This document shows positions 34,427 through 44,635 of a stretch of 64,000 bases of DNA, piece after piece. The notes under the pieces were generated by a model. That model searched no databases. It worked only from the letters and a program-made list of their open reading frames with translations, and was not told the DNA's origin. Every line of letters begins with the position of its first letter. Positions within the stretch are counted from its first letter, which is position 1. Source of the stretch: an uncultured Collinsella sp. (GTDB lineage Bacteria > Actinomycetota > Coriobacteriia > Coriobacteriales > Coriobacteriaceae); assembly GCA_900540855.1 (NCBI GenBank), contig UQHK01000004.1, forward strand, positions 1 to 64,000, read 5' to 3'. The position numbers and the translations under genes were made by a program.

Positions 34427-36913
34427 CTAAAGCGAGAAGTACTCGCTCTCGGCAGACAGGTTCGGCCCCAACCACGGATCGCCCGTCAAGAAAAACTCAG
34501 GCCAGCGTTGCATGAACAGTGCTTGCTCGCGCTTCCAGCGACACATCTTTTCCTCGTTGGCCTCTTCCCTGCCGCGCGAGGTGAACTCGTAGTGATACAG
34601 CTCGGCATAGGGCGTAAAGATGGTACGGTAGCCTGCCTCCCATACGCGCAGGCAAAAGTCTGCGTCGTTAAAGCCGACGGCGAATTCCTCGTTATAGCCT
34701 CCGACCTGCTCAAAAACGTCGCGTCGCACCATCTGGCAGGCACCCGTCACGGCACTGAAGTTACCGGGGCGCACAGCGCGGGCAAGATAGCCCTCGCGCT
34801 TTGCCGAGAAGTCCTGGTTGGCATGGGCAAGTGCGCCACGCACGCCAACCACAATACCAGCGTGCTGCACCAGATGATCGGCAAAGTAAAGTTTGGCGCC
34901 CACCACGCCCGCATCGGGACGTTGCAGATAGCCCATCATCTCTTCGATAAAATCGGGGCTTATGACCTCGGTATCGTTGTTCAGCAGCAGCAGGTAGTCG
35001 CCCTTGGCGTGCTCCACGCCAAAGTTAATGATCTTGGAGTAATTGAACTCGCCCGGCCAGTACACAACGCGCGCGATGCCCTTGCCTTCGGATGCTGCAG
35101 CCACGCGCTCTGGCAGGGTTTCATAATACGCAAACGTCTCCGGGGCTACACTGTTGTTCTCCACCAAGACGATCTCGTAGTTGGTATACGTTGCCTTCTG
35201 GGCGATCGACATCACACAGGCGTCGAGCGTCTCAACGTGGTCCTTGGTGGGAATCACAATACTCACCAGCGGCGCAGGCTCCGGCAGCGCATAGCGCATG
35301 CGGTAGACAAACGGCGTCTCGGTCTCCTCGACCGTTCCGCAAATGCCCAGCGCGTTAAAGTGGCGCTGCAACGCAAGGCGGCCGGCCTCAATGGCGTACG
35401 GCTTGCTATCGGCAGAGCCATCGGCAGTTGAACCGGGATGCACGCGCCAGTGATACAGCACATGTGCAACATGCTCAAACCTCGCACCCGCCGCCAAGCA
35501 GCGGAGCGTCAAATCGTAATCCTGGGCGCCCGCGACGTCTTCCGGCGACATGCCAACACGATCAATGAGCGCCTTCTCCACCATCAGGAAATGCGTCACG
35601 CAGTTATGGCTATAGAGCAGGTCGACGTTGAGCCGCGTCTTAAAGACCGGCTGGCCCCACTCCCCCGTTTTCTGGAACATGTCCTCGTCGCAGAACAGGA
35701 CCTGGGGACGTTCGCCCTCGGCAGCCTTGTTCAGCGCGGCAACATAGTGGAATAATGCATCCGGTTCCAGAATGTCGTCATGGTCCAAGAACGCGATGTA
35801 GTCGCCCGTCGCTTGCTCAATACCAGCGTTGGTGTTGACCACAATGCCGCCGTTGCAGGGAAGATCGATGCGACGGATGCGCTCGTCGTGGGCGCCTGCC
35901 GCAAGGGTGGCCACCGCGTCCCATTCGGGCGAGGCGTCCATAAGGAGCAGTTCCCAGTTGTCATAGCTCTGGACTAGCACCGAGTCCAGCAGCTCGCGCA
36001 GGTAGACCCGATCAGTCTTGTAGCACGGCACCACAATGCTCACGAGCGGTCTATAGGCAAAGGCCGCCGAAGCGACACGCTGGCACGCCAAATCGGCCGG
36101 CTTTGCGCGATGCTGCTCAAACCAACGTCGATAAGCTGCATCGTCTGCACGCGCGTCCTTCATGCGGTTCCAGCTGTCGTCGACCATGCCGTTGTACAGG
36201 CGGCCATCCATGGCGCAAAACCCGCTCTGGATCTGCTCCGTGGGATCGCTCACAATCGCGACAAAATCTCGTATATCCTGAGGCATCTCAACACTCAGAT
36301 ACGTTTTATTGACGCGGCAACCGTTGCGCTGCGGCACATCGACCTGCGACTCAAACACATGCACGGTGGCATCAATCGCATTCATGTGCGTATCGAGAAT
36401 CTGGAGCTCAGGTGCGCACTGGGGGTCTCCCGCCCAGGTAACCTCATAGCGCCACACCGCGCCGGCGTCTGCCGGCAAATAGCGAATGGCATCAATCTCG
36501 TAGCGGACGCAGTGTTCGCCACGCTGCGCATCGCGGATAAGCGCGCACAGCGTAGGCTTTGCTTTGTAGTTAATCTTGGATTCCAGCTTGGCCACGCGGC
36601 TATCGAGGCGAATGGAGCCAAGCTTATGGCCACCGGATGCAAAAACGACATCTATCGACGAGCCATCCAAAAACGGAAGCACCAAGACAGCGAGCTCGCG
36701 CTCGCAATCGGAAACGGAAGGGCAAAGCGCCAGCACACGGTCATGATCGACCGGGAGCACCAGCGACGGCACACAAGAACCGCTCGTCGTCGCATGGGCA
36801 AACGCCTGAGAGCCCTCCCGCTCAATAAGCGCGGCAACATCCTGACCGGCAAAACGAAGCAGCACAAACAGACGGCCCTGACTGCGGCAAAGTGCCAAAC
36901 GCTTAATACTCAT
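34427..36913 (-). CDS. large two-domain family 2 glycosyltransferase, RgpF-like
   Basis: An 828-residue enzyme with a ~280-residue N-terminal domain, a first GT2 domain (LVSIVVPCYKTDRVYL; IAFLDHDDILEPD; LYHWRVHPGST) and a second (LVSIVIPTKDHVETL; LLLLNNDTEVISPDF; GGYNEEFAVGFNDADF). It shares the layout of 6488-8869 but is much GC-richer. Such enzymes extend rhamnan-type wall polysaccharides. Its ATG comes directly after the TAG of the upstream GT2 (TAGATG), so translation is coupled. It is the last gene of a five-gene leftward operon. Confidence 0.9.
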   Translation of the reverse strand: MSIKRLALCRSQGRLFVLLRFAGQDVAALIEREGSQAFAHATTSGSCVPSLVLPVDHDRVLALCPSVSDCERELAVLVLPFLDGSSIDVVFASGGHKLGSIRLDSRVAKLESKINYKAKPTLCALIRDAQRGEHCVRYEIDAIRYLPADAGAVWRYEVTWAGDPQCAPELQILDTHMNAIDATVHVFESQVDVPQRNGCRVNKTYLSVEMPQDIRDFVAIVSDPTEQIQSGFCAMDGRLYNGMVDDSWNRMKDARADDAAYRRWFEQHRAKPADLACQRVASAAFAYRPLVSIVVPCYKTDRVYLRELLDSVLVQSYDNWELLLMDASPEWDAVATLAAGAHDERIRRIDLPCNGGIVVNTNAGIEQATGDYIAFLDHDDILEPDALFHYVAALNKAAEGERPQVLFCDEDMFQKTGEWGQPVFKTRLNVDLLYSHNCVTHFLMVEKALIDRVGMSPEDVAGAQDYDLTLRCLAAGARFEHVAHVLYHWRVHPGSTADGSADSKPYAIEAGRLALQRHFNALGICGTVEETETPFVYRMRYALPEPAPLVSIVIPTKDHVETLDACVMSIAQKATYTNYEIVLVENNSVAPETFAYYETLPERVAAASEGKGIARVVYWPGEFNYSKIINFGVEHAKGDYLLLLNNDTEVISPDFIEEMMGYLQRPDAGVVGAKLYFADHLVQHAGIVVGVRGALAHANQDFSAKREGYLARAVRPGNFSAVTGACQMVRRDVFEQVGGYNEEFAVGFNDADFCLRVWEAGYRTIFTPYAELYHYEFTSRGREEANEEKMCRWKREQALFMQRWPEFFLTGDPWLGPNLSAESEYFSL

Positions 36914-37981
36914 CTACACTTCTCGCTTTCCCAGGGCGTTCGCTGCCATGCGCTTGCAGGCACCCAGGCGCCCAAACCTCAAGACGTCGTAATAGAACAT
37001 AAGCTTTTTGCACTCACGGGCATTGGGGGCCTTGCCGGTAAGTGCCGCACGCACCATAGCAGCAACAGAAGGAGCGCAGTGTGCGAGCGCAGCATCGCTG
37101 CCCACGGCAGAACCGGTAAGCGCCGTGGCAACGGCAGCAAACACCTTGCCGCAGTCCGTACCCAACAGCCTGAGCGCATCGTACAGCACCAGATTGCAGA
37201 GGAAGTACGCGAGGTCATCGGCATGCTGGACATCGAGACCGTCGCGCTGCCAGTCAGCCAGCACCGCGGAGTAAATCTTCACGTGCTCCAACAGTCGCGT
37301 CTCGTCGTCATAGCGCATGGTGTCCATAAGTGAGCCTTTGCGCGCGACACGGTAGTCATACAGCTTGTTCGAGATAAGCGCTGTCTTGCGCGAACGACCG
37401 TACACGGCAAAATCGAAGACCTGGTCCTCGCCATACTTAACGGTTTCATCGAACACGATCCCATTGCCCAGCAAAAACTCACGTTTGCAGGCGGTGCGCC
37501 ATGCAAAGGGGCGAGACGCTTCCCTAAACAGCAGTTCGGAGCTATAGCCCTCAAACGACACATCGCGTGGGCTCAGCACATAGTTAAGCCACGGATACCC
37601 CGCCTCGAGCGGATATGGATTCGCCCCAAATGTCAAAACGTCGCAGCCCTCACGCTCAAAGGCGCCGACGATCACACGGCACGCATCGGGCGTAAAGCGA
37701 TCGTCGGAATCCAAAAACGCGACGATAGGCGCCGTGGACGCGGCGATGCCTGCATTACGCGCGCTCGACAGACCGCCGTTCTCTTTATCGACCAGCGTAA
37801 AGCGCGCGTCCTTTTCGCAATAGGTAGCCGCAATATCGCGCGAACCGTCCGGCGAGCCATCGTTGACCAGCACGCCCTCCCAATCGGGCATGTCCTGCGC
37901 AAGCAGGGAGTCCAGGCACCAGGCCAGGCACTCCTCCACTTTGTAGATGGGAACGACAACGGAAATCTTGGGGGTAGCCAT
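36914..37981 (-). CDS. family 2 glycosyltransferase
   Basis: A 355-residue GT2 starting MATPKISVVVPIYKVEECL, with VLVNDGSPDGSRD and IVAFLDSDDRFTPDA (metal site) and YGEDQVFDFAVY in the acceptor part. ATG 37981 is chosen over GTG 37987 because AGGAG lies 9 bases upstream of it and only 3 from the GTG. Twelve bases separate it from the previous gene. Donor and acceptor unknown. Confidence 0.88.
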   Translation of the reverse strand: MATPKISVVVPIYKVEECLAWCLDSLLAQDMPDWEGVLVNDGSPDGSRDIAATYCEKDARFTLVDKENGGLSSARNAGIAASTAPIVAFLDSDDRFTPDACRVIVGAFEREGCDVLTFGANPYPLEAGYPWLNYVLSPRDVSFEGYSSELLFREASRPFAWRTACKREFLLGNGIVFDETVKYGEDQVFDFAVYGRSRKTALISNKLYDYRVARKGSLMDTMRYDDETRLLEHVKIYSAVLADWQRDGLDVQHADDLAYFLCNLVLYDALRLLGTDCGKVFAAVATALTGSAVGSDAALAHCAPSVAAMVRAALTGKAPNARECKKLMFYYDVLRFGRLGACKRMAANALGKREV

Positions 37982-37993
37982 AATCACTCGCTC

Positions 37994-39112
37994 CTACTGT
38001 GCCGCCGGCACGTCATCGGGATGCGGATTGTCTCCATAGGCACGCTGGTACGTCAGCACACGCCATACCAGCGGCAGCCCACCAATCCTAAAGTAATGCT
38101 TAAACGTGTTCAGCTTGCCGGGCTTCTTAAAATCAAAACGCGAATCCATGTAGGCGCGGGGCGATTTAATCATCAACCGTAGGTCGGTCTCGCCACGCGG
38201 ATCAAACAGCGACAGGTCAAAGCGACCGGCATCCCAATCGGCCTTGAGCTCGGGTGAAGCCTTCTCCCAAAACCGCTCGCGCAACTCATCGACCAGGCGC
38301 TCATCATTCCAACGGTACGTATCGACCTTCATGCGCATTAAAATGCCCTGGAGCTGAGCCTTGAGCTCGGGACGCTCGTCCAAAAAACGTTGCATCTCGG
38401 CATATTCGTCGCACACGCAAAACACCTTGTTGGGCGAATTAACAGAGCTCTTCTCGTTATCCTGGCGATAGCACAAAATGGAGTCCGCAATAAACGCGGC
38501 GCGCTCGGCGCATGCCCAGACCTTAAAGTTAAAACCCGCATCCTGATACGAAGCACCCGGCGTGGGAAGGAACCGAATCTGATTGTCGTTGAGGAACTCG
38601 CGCCGATAGATAGCCGACCAAATGGAAGGTTTGCGGTAGAAGATGCCCGGACGATCGACGGGGCGATACGCGGCGCCCGTCATATGCTCGTCGATGATTC
38701 CAAACAGCTCACGGCGCTCGCTGGGCGTGGACCAATACAGGTAAAAGTCGCCCTTTACCACATCGGCATGCTCAGCATCGGCCTTGGCGACCAGCTTTTG
38801 GAGCGAATCCTCAAACATAAAGTCGTCGGACTCAAGAATGCCCACGTACTCACCGCGCGCCATCTCCAGGCCGCGGTTCATCGAGTCGCCGTAGCCGCTG
38901 TTGGCTTTGTCGATCATCTTTACACGGGGGTCGCGCTCCATGTACTCGCGGATGATATCTGGCGAGCTATCGGTGGAGCCGTCGTTGATACAGATGATCT
39001 CGATGTCCCTGAGCGTCTGCGCCACGGCGGAATCGAGGCACTCGCGCAGGTAGCGCTCGACATTGCAAATGGGGACAAGCAGCGAAACTTTAGGGGTATC
39101 AGAGTTCTGCAA
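37994..39112 (-). CDS. family 2 glycosyltransferase, paralogue of 40234-41337
   Basis: A 372-residue GT2 with KVSLLVPICNVERYLRECLD, IICINDGSTDSSPDI and YVGILESDDFM. Very similar along its length to the gene at 40234-41337 (shared MIDKANSGYGDSMNRGLEMA), so the two arose by duplication. The start is TTG at 39112, supported by AGGAGG 5 bases upstream. These enzymes carry ESDD in place of the usual DxD-type DADD. Part of the leftward operon. Confidence 0.88.
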   Translation of the reverse strand: MQNSDTPKVSLLVPICNVERYLRECLDSAVAQTLRDIEIICINDGSTDSSPDIIREYMERDPRVKMIDKANSGYGDSMNRGLEMARGEYVGILESDDFMFEDSLQKLVAKADAEHADVVKGDFYLYWSTPSERRELFGIIDEHMTGAAYRPVDRPGIFYRKPSIWSAIYRREFLNDNQIRFLPTPGASYQDAGFNFKVWACAERAAFIADSILCYRQDNEKSSVNSPNKVFCVCDEYAEMQRFLDERPELKAQLQGILMRMKVDTYRWNDERLVDELRERFWEKASPELKADWDAGRFDLSLFDPRGETDLRLMIKSPRAYMDSRFDFKKPGKLNTFKHYFRIGGLPLVWRVLTYQRAYGDNPHPDDVPAAQ

Positions 39113-39186
39113 GAGAACCTCCTGTTGAATAGCGTGTAACAGGGTTATTTTAGCAGCCGAGTTGCGGCGGGCGGCAGCGCTTGGAA

Positions 39187-40227
39187 TTAGAGAAAGCGCT
39201 CCAGGCAGGCTTTAAGACCGCGAGTCGACAGATAGAACAGCGTGGCGTCTGTCATCGAAACGCTCGAGGTCGCCGCAACGAGCTTGTGGGCAACACGGCG
39301 AACGGCGCCCTTGGCAGGCATATCCGCCCACTCCGTTCCCAAAAACGTCGTGAGGTCCATGTTGACGCGAGCCGCCACGCGATGGAAGTCATCGGCATCC
39401 AAGCGCGCCAGGTCGAACACAATGAGGTCCAAAAACCAGGTGATCAGCTCGCCGGGGCACAGGTCCAAAAGACCGTAGGCCGACCAGTCCTCCAAGACCT
39501 CCTCGAGCATCCTCATGTGGGCGTCAAGCTTTTTGGCGCGAGCCTCGGCACTGTTGAACTCGTGCGTCGCCGATTCGCTCTCCATCACGTAGTGGTAGAA
39601 CTTGTCCGGCATGACGACGGTCCTGCGGGCAAGCGCATAAGCCGCAAATTGGAAGACGACGTCCTCGCCCAAAGCCAAACCGGGGGCGAAGCGAATGCCT
39701 TTGCGATTGAGCAGCTCGCGCGAAAAAGCCGCACGGCAGGCATAGGGCTGCGCATTCGAATGGAACAGCAGTTGGGAATCACGGGCACCGAAGGTACCAA
39801 CTTTGGGGCTCATGAGTTGATGGACGCGTTTGGGGGCAGCATCGGCAGGTTCACAGACGCCGCCAAAAACGGCGGCCTCGGCATCTGCAGACTCCATGGC
39901 ATGCAGCACACGCTCGACCGTCTGGGCATCGATGTAATCGTCGGCGTCCACAAAAAAGACGGTCTCACCCTCGGCGGCATCGATACCGGCATTTCGAGCA
40001 CACGAGACACCCGCGTTTTCCTGGTCAATCACCAGTACGCGATCGTCGGTCTGCGCGATCTGGCGCAACACGTTCGACGAATCATCAGTCGAACCGTCGT
40101 TGACGCAGACAACCTGAATCGAGCGCTCGGACTGAGCCAACAGCGAATCGAGGCATCGCTGAATGGAGCGCGCAGAGTTGTAAACGGGGACGACAATGGT
40201 AGCTTTAGGACACGAGACCTCTCCCAT
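39187..40227 (-). CDS. family 2 glycosyltransferase
   Basis: A 346-residue GT2 with ATIVVPVYNSARSIQRCLD, VVCVNDGSTDDSS, VFFVDADDYIDAQ (metal site) and ALGEDVVFQFAAYA. ATG 40227 follows a G-rich GAGGGGGTAGG. It lies between the two paralogous GT2 genes, 6 bases from the upstream one. About 75 bases separate it from 37994-39112, long enough for a secondary promoter, though none was identified. Confidence 0.88.
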   Translation of the reverse strand: MGEVSCPKATIVVPVYNSARSIQRCLDSLLAQSERSIQVVCVNDGSTDDSSNVLRQIAQTDDRVLVIDQENAGVSCARNAGIDAAEGETVFFVDADDYIDAQTVERVLHAMESADAEAAVFGGVCEPADAAPKRVHQLMSPKVGTFGARDSQLLFHSNAQPYACRAAFSRELLNRKGIRFAPGLALGEDVVFQFAAYALARRTVVMPDKFYHYVMESESATHEFNSAEARAKKLDAHMRMLEEVLEDWSAYGLLDLCPGELITWFLDLIVFDLARLDADDFHRVAARVNMDLTTFLGTEWADMPAKGAVRRVAHKLVAATSSVSMTDATLFYLSTRGLKACLERFL

Positions 40228-40233
40228 GCCGAC

Positions 40234-41337
40234 CTACCCCCTCAGCGATTCGATGAGGAAGGCGGCAACCACGCCTGGGCCTCCAACCGAGGCGTAATAC
40301 TTAGCACGCCCCAAGGCGCCATCCGTCGCAAAACTCGGATGCTCGTCAACCCAGCCCTCAGGATCTTTGAGGATGGCAGCGAGATTCGCGCGCTTCCACG
40401 GCTTGAGGTCGTCAAGCGAAAACTCCCCCGCGTCCAAGGCCGCCTGAAACTCCTTGGCCATCTGCACCAGGAACTCCTTATAGAACTTAGGCGCCAGGCG
40501 CACGTAGTTCCACATGTACGAATCGTACTTAATGAGCTGATTGAACTTGAGCATGCGCGCGACGTCATCACTTGCGTGGTCGCGGGCATAATCCTCTCGA
40601 ATCCAACGCTCAATCTCGGCATACTCGGTATTGACGCAAAAGACCTTAGCCGAAGAATTGACCGAGGAATTCTCGTTGTCCTGGCGATACGACAACACGG
40701 CATCATGCAGGTAAACAGCCTTATCGGCGCACGCGATCACCTTAAAGGCGAATGACGTGTCCTGAAAGGATGCCCCCGGAGTCGGCAGGAACGTAATGCC
40801 GTTGCGCTCAAGAAAATCGCGACGGTACACGGCCGACCAAATCGACGGCTTTTGCTTAAAGAACTGCGTCGTATCGCTCGGGTGCACCGGCTTGCCGCAA
40901 TCCTGAGGTCTAAACATCTCGTGCAGCGAGCGGCGCTCCTCGGGCTTAGACCAGTAGAAATCAAAGTTCGCCTTCGCAAAGTCGGCATTATTGCTATCGG
41001 CGGCCGAGACAAGCTTTTCGAGTGCGTCGGGCGCCATAAAGTCATCGGACTCCAAGATGCCAACGTACTTGCCGCGCGCCATCTCCAGACCGCGGTTCAT
41101 CGAGTCGCCGTAGCCGCTGTTGGCCTTGTCGATCATCTTGACGCGCCCATCGCGCTCCATATACTCGCGAACAATCGCCGGCGAGTTGTCGGTCGACCCG
41201 TCGTTAATGCAGATGATCTCAATATCCTTGAGCGTCTGCGCCAGGGCGGAATCGAGACACTCGCGCAGGTAGCGCTGAACATTGTAAATGGGAATAAGCA
41301 GCGACAGAACAGGGCTGCCAGAGGCGTTAGTAGACAA
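40234..41337 (-). CDS. family 2 glycosyltransferase, first gene of operon
   Basis: A 367-residue GT2 with VLSLLIPIYNVQRYLRECLD, IICINDGSTDNSPAI and YVGILESDDFMAPDA, paralogous to 37994-39112. TTG start at 41337 with AAGGAG 5-6 bases upstream. It begins the leftward operon of five glycosyltransferases and is divergent from the gene at 41594; the ~250 bases between them should hold both promoters. Confidence 0.88.
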   Translation of the reverse strand: MSTNASGSPVLSLLIPIYNVQRYLRECLDSALAQTLKDIEIICINDGSTDNSPAIVREYMERDGRVKMIDKANSGYGDSMNRGLEMARGKYVGILESDDFMAPDALEKLVSAADSNNADFAKANFDFYWSKPEERRSLHEMFRPQDCGKPVHPSDTTQFFKQKPSIWSAVYRRDFLERNGITFLPTPGASFQDTSFAFKVIACADKAVYLHDAVLSYRQDNENSSVNSSAKVFCVNTEYAEIERWIREDYARDHASDDVARMLKFNQLIKYDSYMWNYVRLAPKFYKEFLVQMAKEFQAALDAGEFSLDDLKPWKRANLAAILKDPEGWVDEHPSFATDGALGRAKYYASVGGPGVVAAFLIESLRG

Positions 41338-41593
41338 ATGTGCTCCTTAGGAAATACCTGTCGTTTCATGGTATCAAAGGGCCAGCGCACCAGCGGGCGT
41401 TTATATAATCTATGGAGCCTCTTGCGGGCAAAGTAGCCGCACGTCATGCGGCGGGCCCGTGGCAGGTTCCTGCGTTTTATTCAAAGCTTGCCGTCAAGGT
41501 GCGCCGAGCCTTTACAATAGGACAGTCCCAAGGACGTATTCGATAGCTTCCGCGCAGCGCTCGCGCGCCGCGCGTGAAAGGATATATTGCCCC

Positions 41594-42613
41594 ATGCCTT
41601 CAACCCTTCCCGCCCCCATCGATAAGCTCGCCATCGTTGTCGTCACGTACAAGCGCCAGGAACTCCTGGCCAACCTGTTCGACTCCATGACCGAGCTCAC
41701 GGCAACGCCCTGGCGCATCGTGATTGTCGATAACGAGAATTCGCGCGAGACCGAGGCCATGTGCACTGCATTTAACGAGCGCCTCGCCAACCTGTGGGGC
41801 ATCGACACCGACCAGCCCGATTCACAGGGTGGCACCGACCGCGTTATATACGCGCCGCAGCTTGAAAACGGTGGCGGCGCGGGTGGCTTCTCCGCCGGCA
41901 CCAAATGCGCCTACGACCTGGGCGCCCAGTGGTTCTGGGTGATGGACGACGACGTGCTCGTCATCCCCGAAGGCATCGAGCGCTTGGCCAAGTGGACCGA
42001 CTGTTACGACGTCATTCAGGGTTCGCGCCTGGACTTTGACGGCGGCGCCTTCTTTTGGCAGTACCAGCTCATCCTTTCGCTCGGCATCCCTAACCCCATC
42101 GCCAAGTGGGATTTGGGACCCGAGGGCTACCGCACCATGAACCAACTGTGCTTTGAGGGCGGCATGTTCTCGCGCCGCGTGGTCGACAAGATTGGCCTGC
42201 CCGACGCGCGCTTCTTTATCTACGGCGACGATGCCTGCTACGGCTACGTGGCCAGCCAGCACTTCCCCGCCGCCGTGGTCGCCGACGTGGTGCTCAAGCG
42301 CGCCCGCGCCGTCTCCAACTGGGACATCGCCGGCAAACGACAGCTCAACTCCACGAGCGACACCAACCGCTACTACATCATGCGCAACCGCGGTTATCTG
42401 GCCCGCTACATGCAGATCTATGGCGACTATCACCCCATGCTGTTCCGTCTGGGCAACGCCGCGACCTTCTGCAAGGAGTTCATTCGTCTGGCCGCCGTTG
42501 ACAAGTGCTTTAAGACCGGTATTCCGGCGCTGCGCCGTGGCATGAAGGACGCCCGCAAGATCGTCAAGGACCCCAACTGGAAGCCCATGCCGCCCCTGAA
42601 GGACGCCGAGTAG
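41594..42613 (+). CDS. family 2 glycosyltransferase, GlfT2/rhamnosyl-type
   Basis: A 339-residue GT2 with LAIVVVTYKRQELLANLFDS, IVIVDNENSRETE, GGGAGGFSAGTKCAYD and WFWVMDDDVLVIPEG, a pattern of galactofuranosyl/rhamnosyl transferases (the DDD is the metal site). FIYGDDACYGYVA lies near the acceptor region. A GTG at 41459 opens a longer frame, but ATG 41594 begins at the family N-terminus with AAAGGA upstream. It is a single rightward gene convergent with 42634-44433. Confidence 0.87.
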   Translation: MPSTLPAPIDKLAIVVVTYKRQELLANLFDSMTELTATPWRIVIVDNENSRETEAMCTAFNERLANLWGIDTDQPDSQGGTDRVIYAPQLENGGGAGGFSAGTKCAYDLGAQWFWVMDDDVLVIPEGIERLAKWTDCYDVIQGSRLDFDGGAFFWQYQLILSLGIPNPIAKWDLGPEGYRTMNQLCFEGGMFSRRVVDKIGLPDARFFIYGDDACYGYVASQHFPAAVVADVVLKRARAVSNWDIAGKRQLNSTSDTNRYYIMRNRGYLARYMQIYGDYHPMLFRLGNAATFCKEFIRLAAVDKCFKTGIPALRRGMKDARKIVKDPNWKPMPPLKDAE

Positions 42614-42633
42614 TAAAGGGCTTTCGCCCGCCG

Positions 42634-44433
42634 CTACAGTCGTTGGCACACCACGGACACACGCTGACCGTCAAAGCCAAAACCCCAACGCATGCGCCCG
42701 ACGGCGGGGCGCGGCACGCGGATATCATCGATGCCGTCGCGCTCTATGTCGAGCAGCGCCTGAACCGCCAACAGTTCCAGGCCCAGGGCATCGACGCCAG
42801 GGTCGTACAACATGTTGACCGTAATGAGCGGTCGCTCATCGAGCATGCCGAGCGTGTCGGCCACGTCAAACACCCGACTGGTGGGAATCACCTGGATATC
42901 CCAGCGATCCGAGACGCCACTTCGCTTGGAGCTGGGATTGCAATAGCCGGGCAGTCCAAAGCAGAGCCCCTGAAGCGCCAGATGATAGGCTGTCGGCATA
43001 TCTGATTGGCCCACATCGATGCCCAGATCGCCGATAGCACAGCTCAAAGCTTGCTTTACAGTGTCCTCGTCTCCTCGACACAGCCCGTCATGGAACGAGT
43101 CGATAACTCCAACGTCCTCAACGGCGCACTCAAACCATTCCAGAATTACAAGACGGAGCGCCTGACGCACTTCGTTATTAGGCAGACGCAGGGAACGAAG
43201 GCACGCGCCGTCCTCCGAATGCCCCGTCATATCCGTCGTAAGGAATCCAGACAGATACAGCGCAGTCCAGATATCTTCGGGCTTGGCGGCATCGACCTCC
43301 TCGGCATGCATATGCACTGGCGCCTCAATAAACCCATGCGGCTCAACCAAATCGAACAATGTGGACAGGCGAATGAGATTCCAGTCGCCGACGCATGCGC
43401 CCAGACGGTCGGCGTAACAATACAGATCCGCCCGAACGGGCGCGACGCAATCGCGATGTGCGTAGTCCACCACGCGCTCCGGGCTCGAGCAATAAAAACC
43501 ACCAAACAGATAGCCCTCGAGCCACTCACGCGCGTCATCCAGACAGCCGTTGCGACCGATGCAATCCAACAGCACTTGGACTTCGTCGTCCGAAAAACCG
43601 AACCATCGATCACACCAACTCGACAACGCTGTCGCCGACCGATAGGAAACCCCACGTTGGGACAACGCAAGCTCGGCAGGACCGGGGCGCTCGCCCATAA
43701 GACACGTCAATCGCAACGAGTCGCCGGCGTCGGCAATGGTGTCGAACAGCATTCGGCTGAGCGACTCTAGGGAATCCACGCTACCGTCGTCCTTAGCGTC
43801 CAAACGCTTTGGACATACCGCGTCGTAGTCGTCTATCAGAAGAACAACCTGCTCATCGAAAGCTGCCTGGAGCAGCTTGATAAGCACGCCAAGCGCCGCA
43901 TCGATCTCCTTATCGCTGGCCACCCCACGCGCCGCCCTCTCGATAAGACGAACCTCACGTCTTGACAGATCAGGCGCGGCAAGCAGCGGCAGTAATCGGG
44001 CGCACTCGCGCACGACAGCCCCGCGAATTGCTGCCGCAGCACCAGCACCATGCCTCGAAGCGGCAGCTGTAAAGTCGAGCATGATGACCGGATAACTCGC
44101 GTACTCATCACGATAGCGACCGCCGCCCGCCTGCCAAATCTGGGTACCAGCGAACAGGCTTCGATCCGGCAGCCGGCGATCAGGTCGTTCCAAATAGCAC
44201 TTGAGCATCGATAAATTCATGCTCTTGCCAAAACCCTTGGGCCGACAGCAAAGCGCAACAGGTGCTTCACTGTCCAATATATCGGCAATAAACATAGTCT
44301 TATCGACGAGTAAACACCGATTGATTGCATCGGAAAAGTCGCGTGCATCAACCGGTAGAGCTGCGCTATCCGCATGATTGAGCAACCGTGCACCAAACGC
44401 ATGAGTAAAACCACAATTCACCTGTTCAGACAC
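42634..44433 (-). CDS. AAA-ATPase-like / DUF1703 (PD-(D/E)XK) family protein
   Basis: A 599-residue protein. INRCLLVDKTMFIADIL then CRPKGFGKSMNLSMLKCYLE is the degenerate P-loop of the AAA-ATPase-like family, with VVLLIDDYDAV as Walker B. Relatives end in a PD-(D/E)XK nuclease-like domain; the end here (LELLAVQALLDIERDGIDDIRV) fits, but the nuclease residues are not clear. GTG 44433 is chosen: AGAAGGAGAG lies just upstream, whereas the frame's earlier ATG has no such site. These proteins occur in many copies in gut anaerobes and their role is unknown. Confidence 0.75.
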   Translation of the reverse strand: MSEQVNCGFTHAFGARLLNHADSAALPVDARDFSDAINRCLLVDKTMFIADILDSEAPVALCCRPKGFGKSMNLSMLKCYLERPDRRLPDRSLFAGTQIWQAGGGRYRDEYASYPVIMLDFTAAASRHGAGAAAAIRGAVVRECARLLPLLAAPDLSRREVRLIERAARGVASDKEIDAALGVLIKLLQAAFDEQVVLLIDDYDAVCPKRLDAKDDGSVDSLESLSRMLFDTIADAGDSLRLTCLMGERPGPAELALSQRGVSYRSATALSSWCDRWFGFSDDEVQVLLDCIGRNGCLDDAREWLEGYLFGGFYCSSPERVVDYAHRDCVAPVRADLYCYADRLGACVGDWNLIRLSTLFDLVEPHGFIEAPVHMHAEEVDAAKPEDIWTALYLSGFLTTDMTGHSEDGACLRSLRLPNNEVRQALRLVILEWFECAVEDVGVIDSFHDGLCRGDEDTVKQALSCAIGDLGIDVGQSDMPTAYHLALQGLCFGLPGYCNPSSKRSGVSDRWDIQVIPTSRVFDVADTLGMLDERPLITVNMLYDPGVDALGLELLAVQALLDIERDGIDDIRVPRPAVGRMRWGFGFDGQRVSVVCQRL

Positions 44434-44565
44434 CGTAAACTCTCCTTCTAACGCAGCACGATGCCCATTGTAGCGAGCGGGTAGAGCGCAACAATATCGA
44501 CATGCAAACGTTTCGGGCAGCGGTAGCAACAGACCCCCGAGGGGGCATAACAAATCGTTGCACAA

Positions 44566-44602
44566 CAAAAAAAGGGGGGCCGATGCCGCCGCACCGGACC
44601 CC
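44566..44602 (-). terminator. rho-independent terminator
   Basis: On the minus strand GGGGTCCG pairs with CGGCCCCC, with one mismatch, followed by TTTTTTT (44566-44573). It follows the stop of the surface protein gene at 44636. Confidence 0.6.
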
Positions 44603-44635
44603 GTCCCAAACTCTTATAGAAAACGATCTGGAAGA

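Noticed and set aside
39181..40755. 524-codon rightward frame over two glycosyltransferase genes
   Set aside because: Antisense shadow; it spans two clear GT2 genes and has no family motif or ribosome site.
42614..42633. GGGCTTTCGCCC as a terminator between converging genes
   Set aside because: The stem is only four base pairs and no T-run follows.
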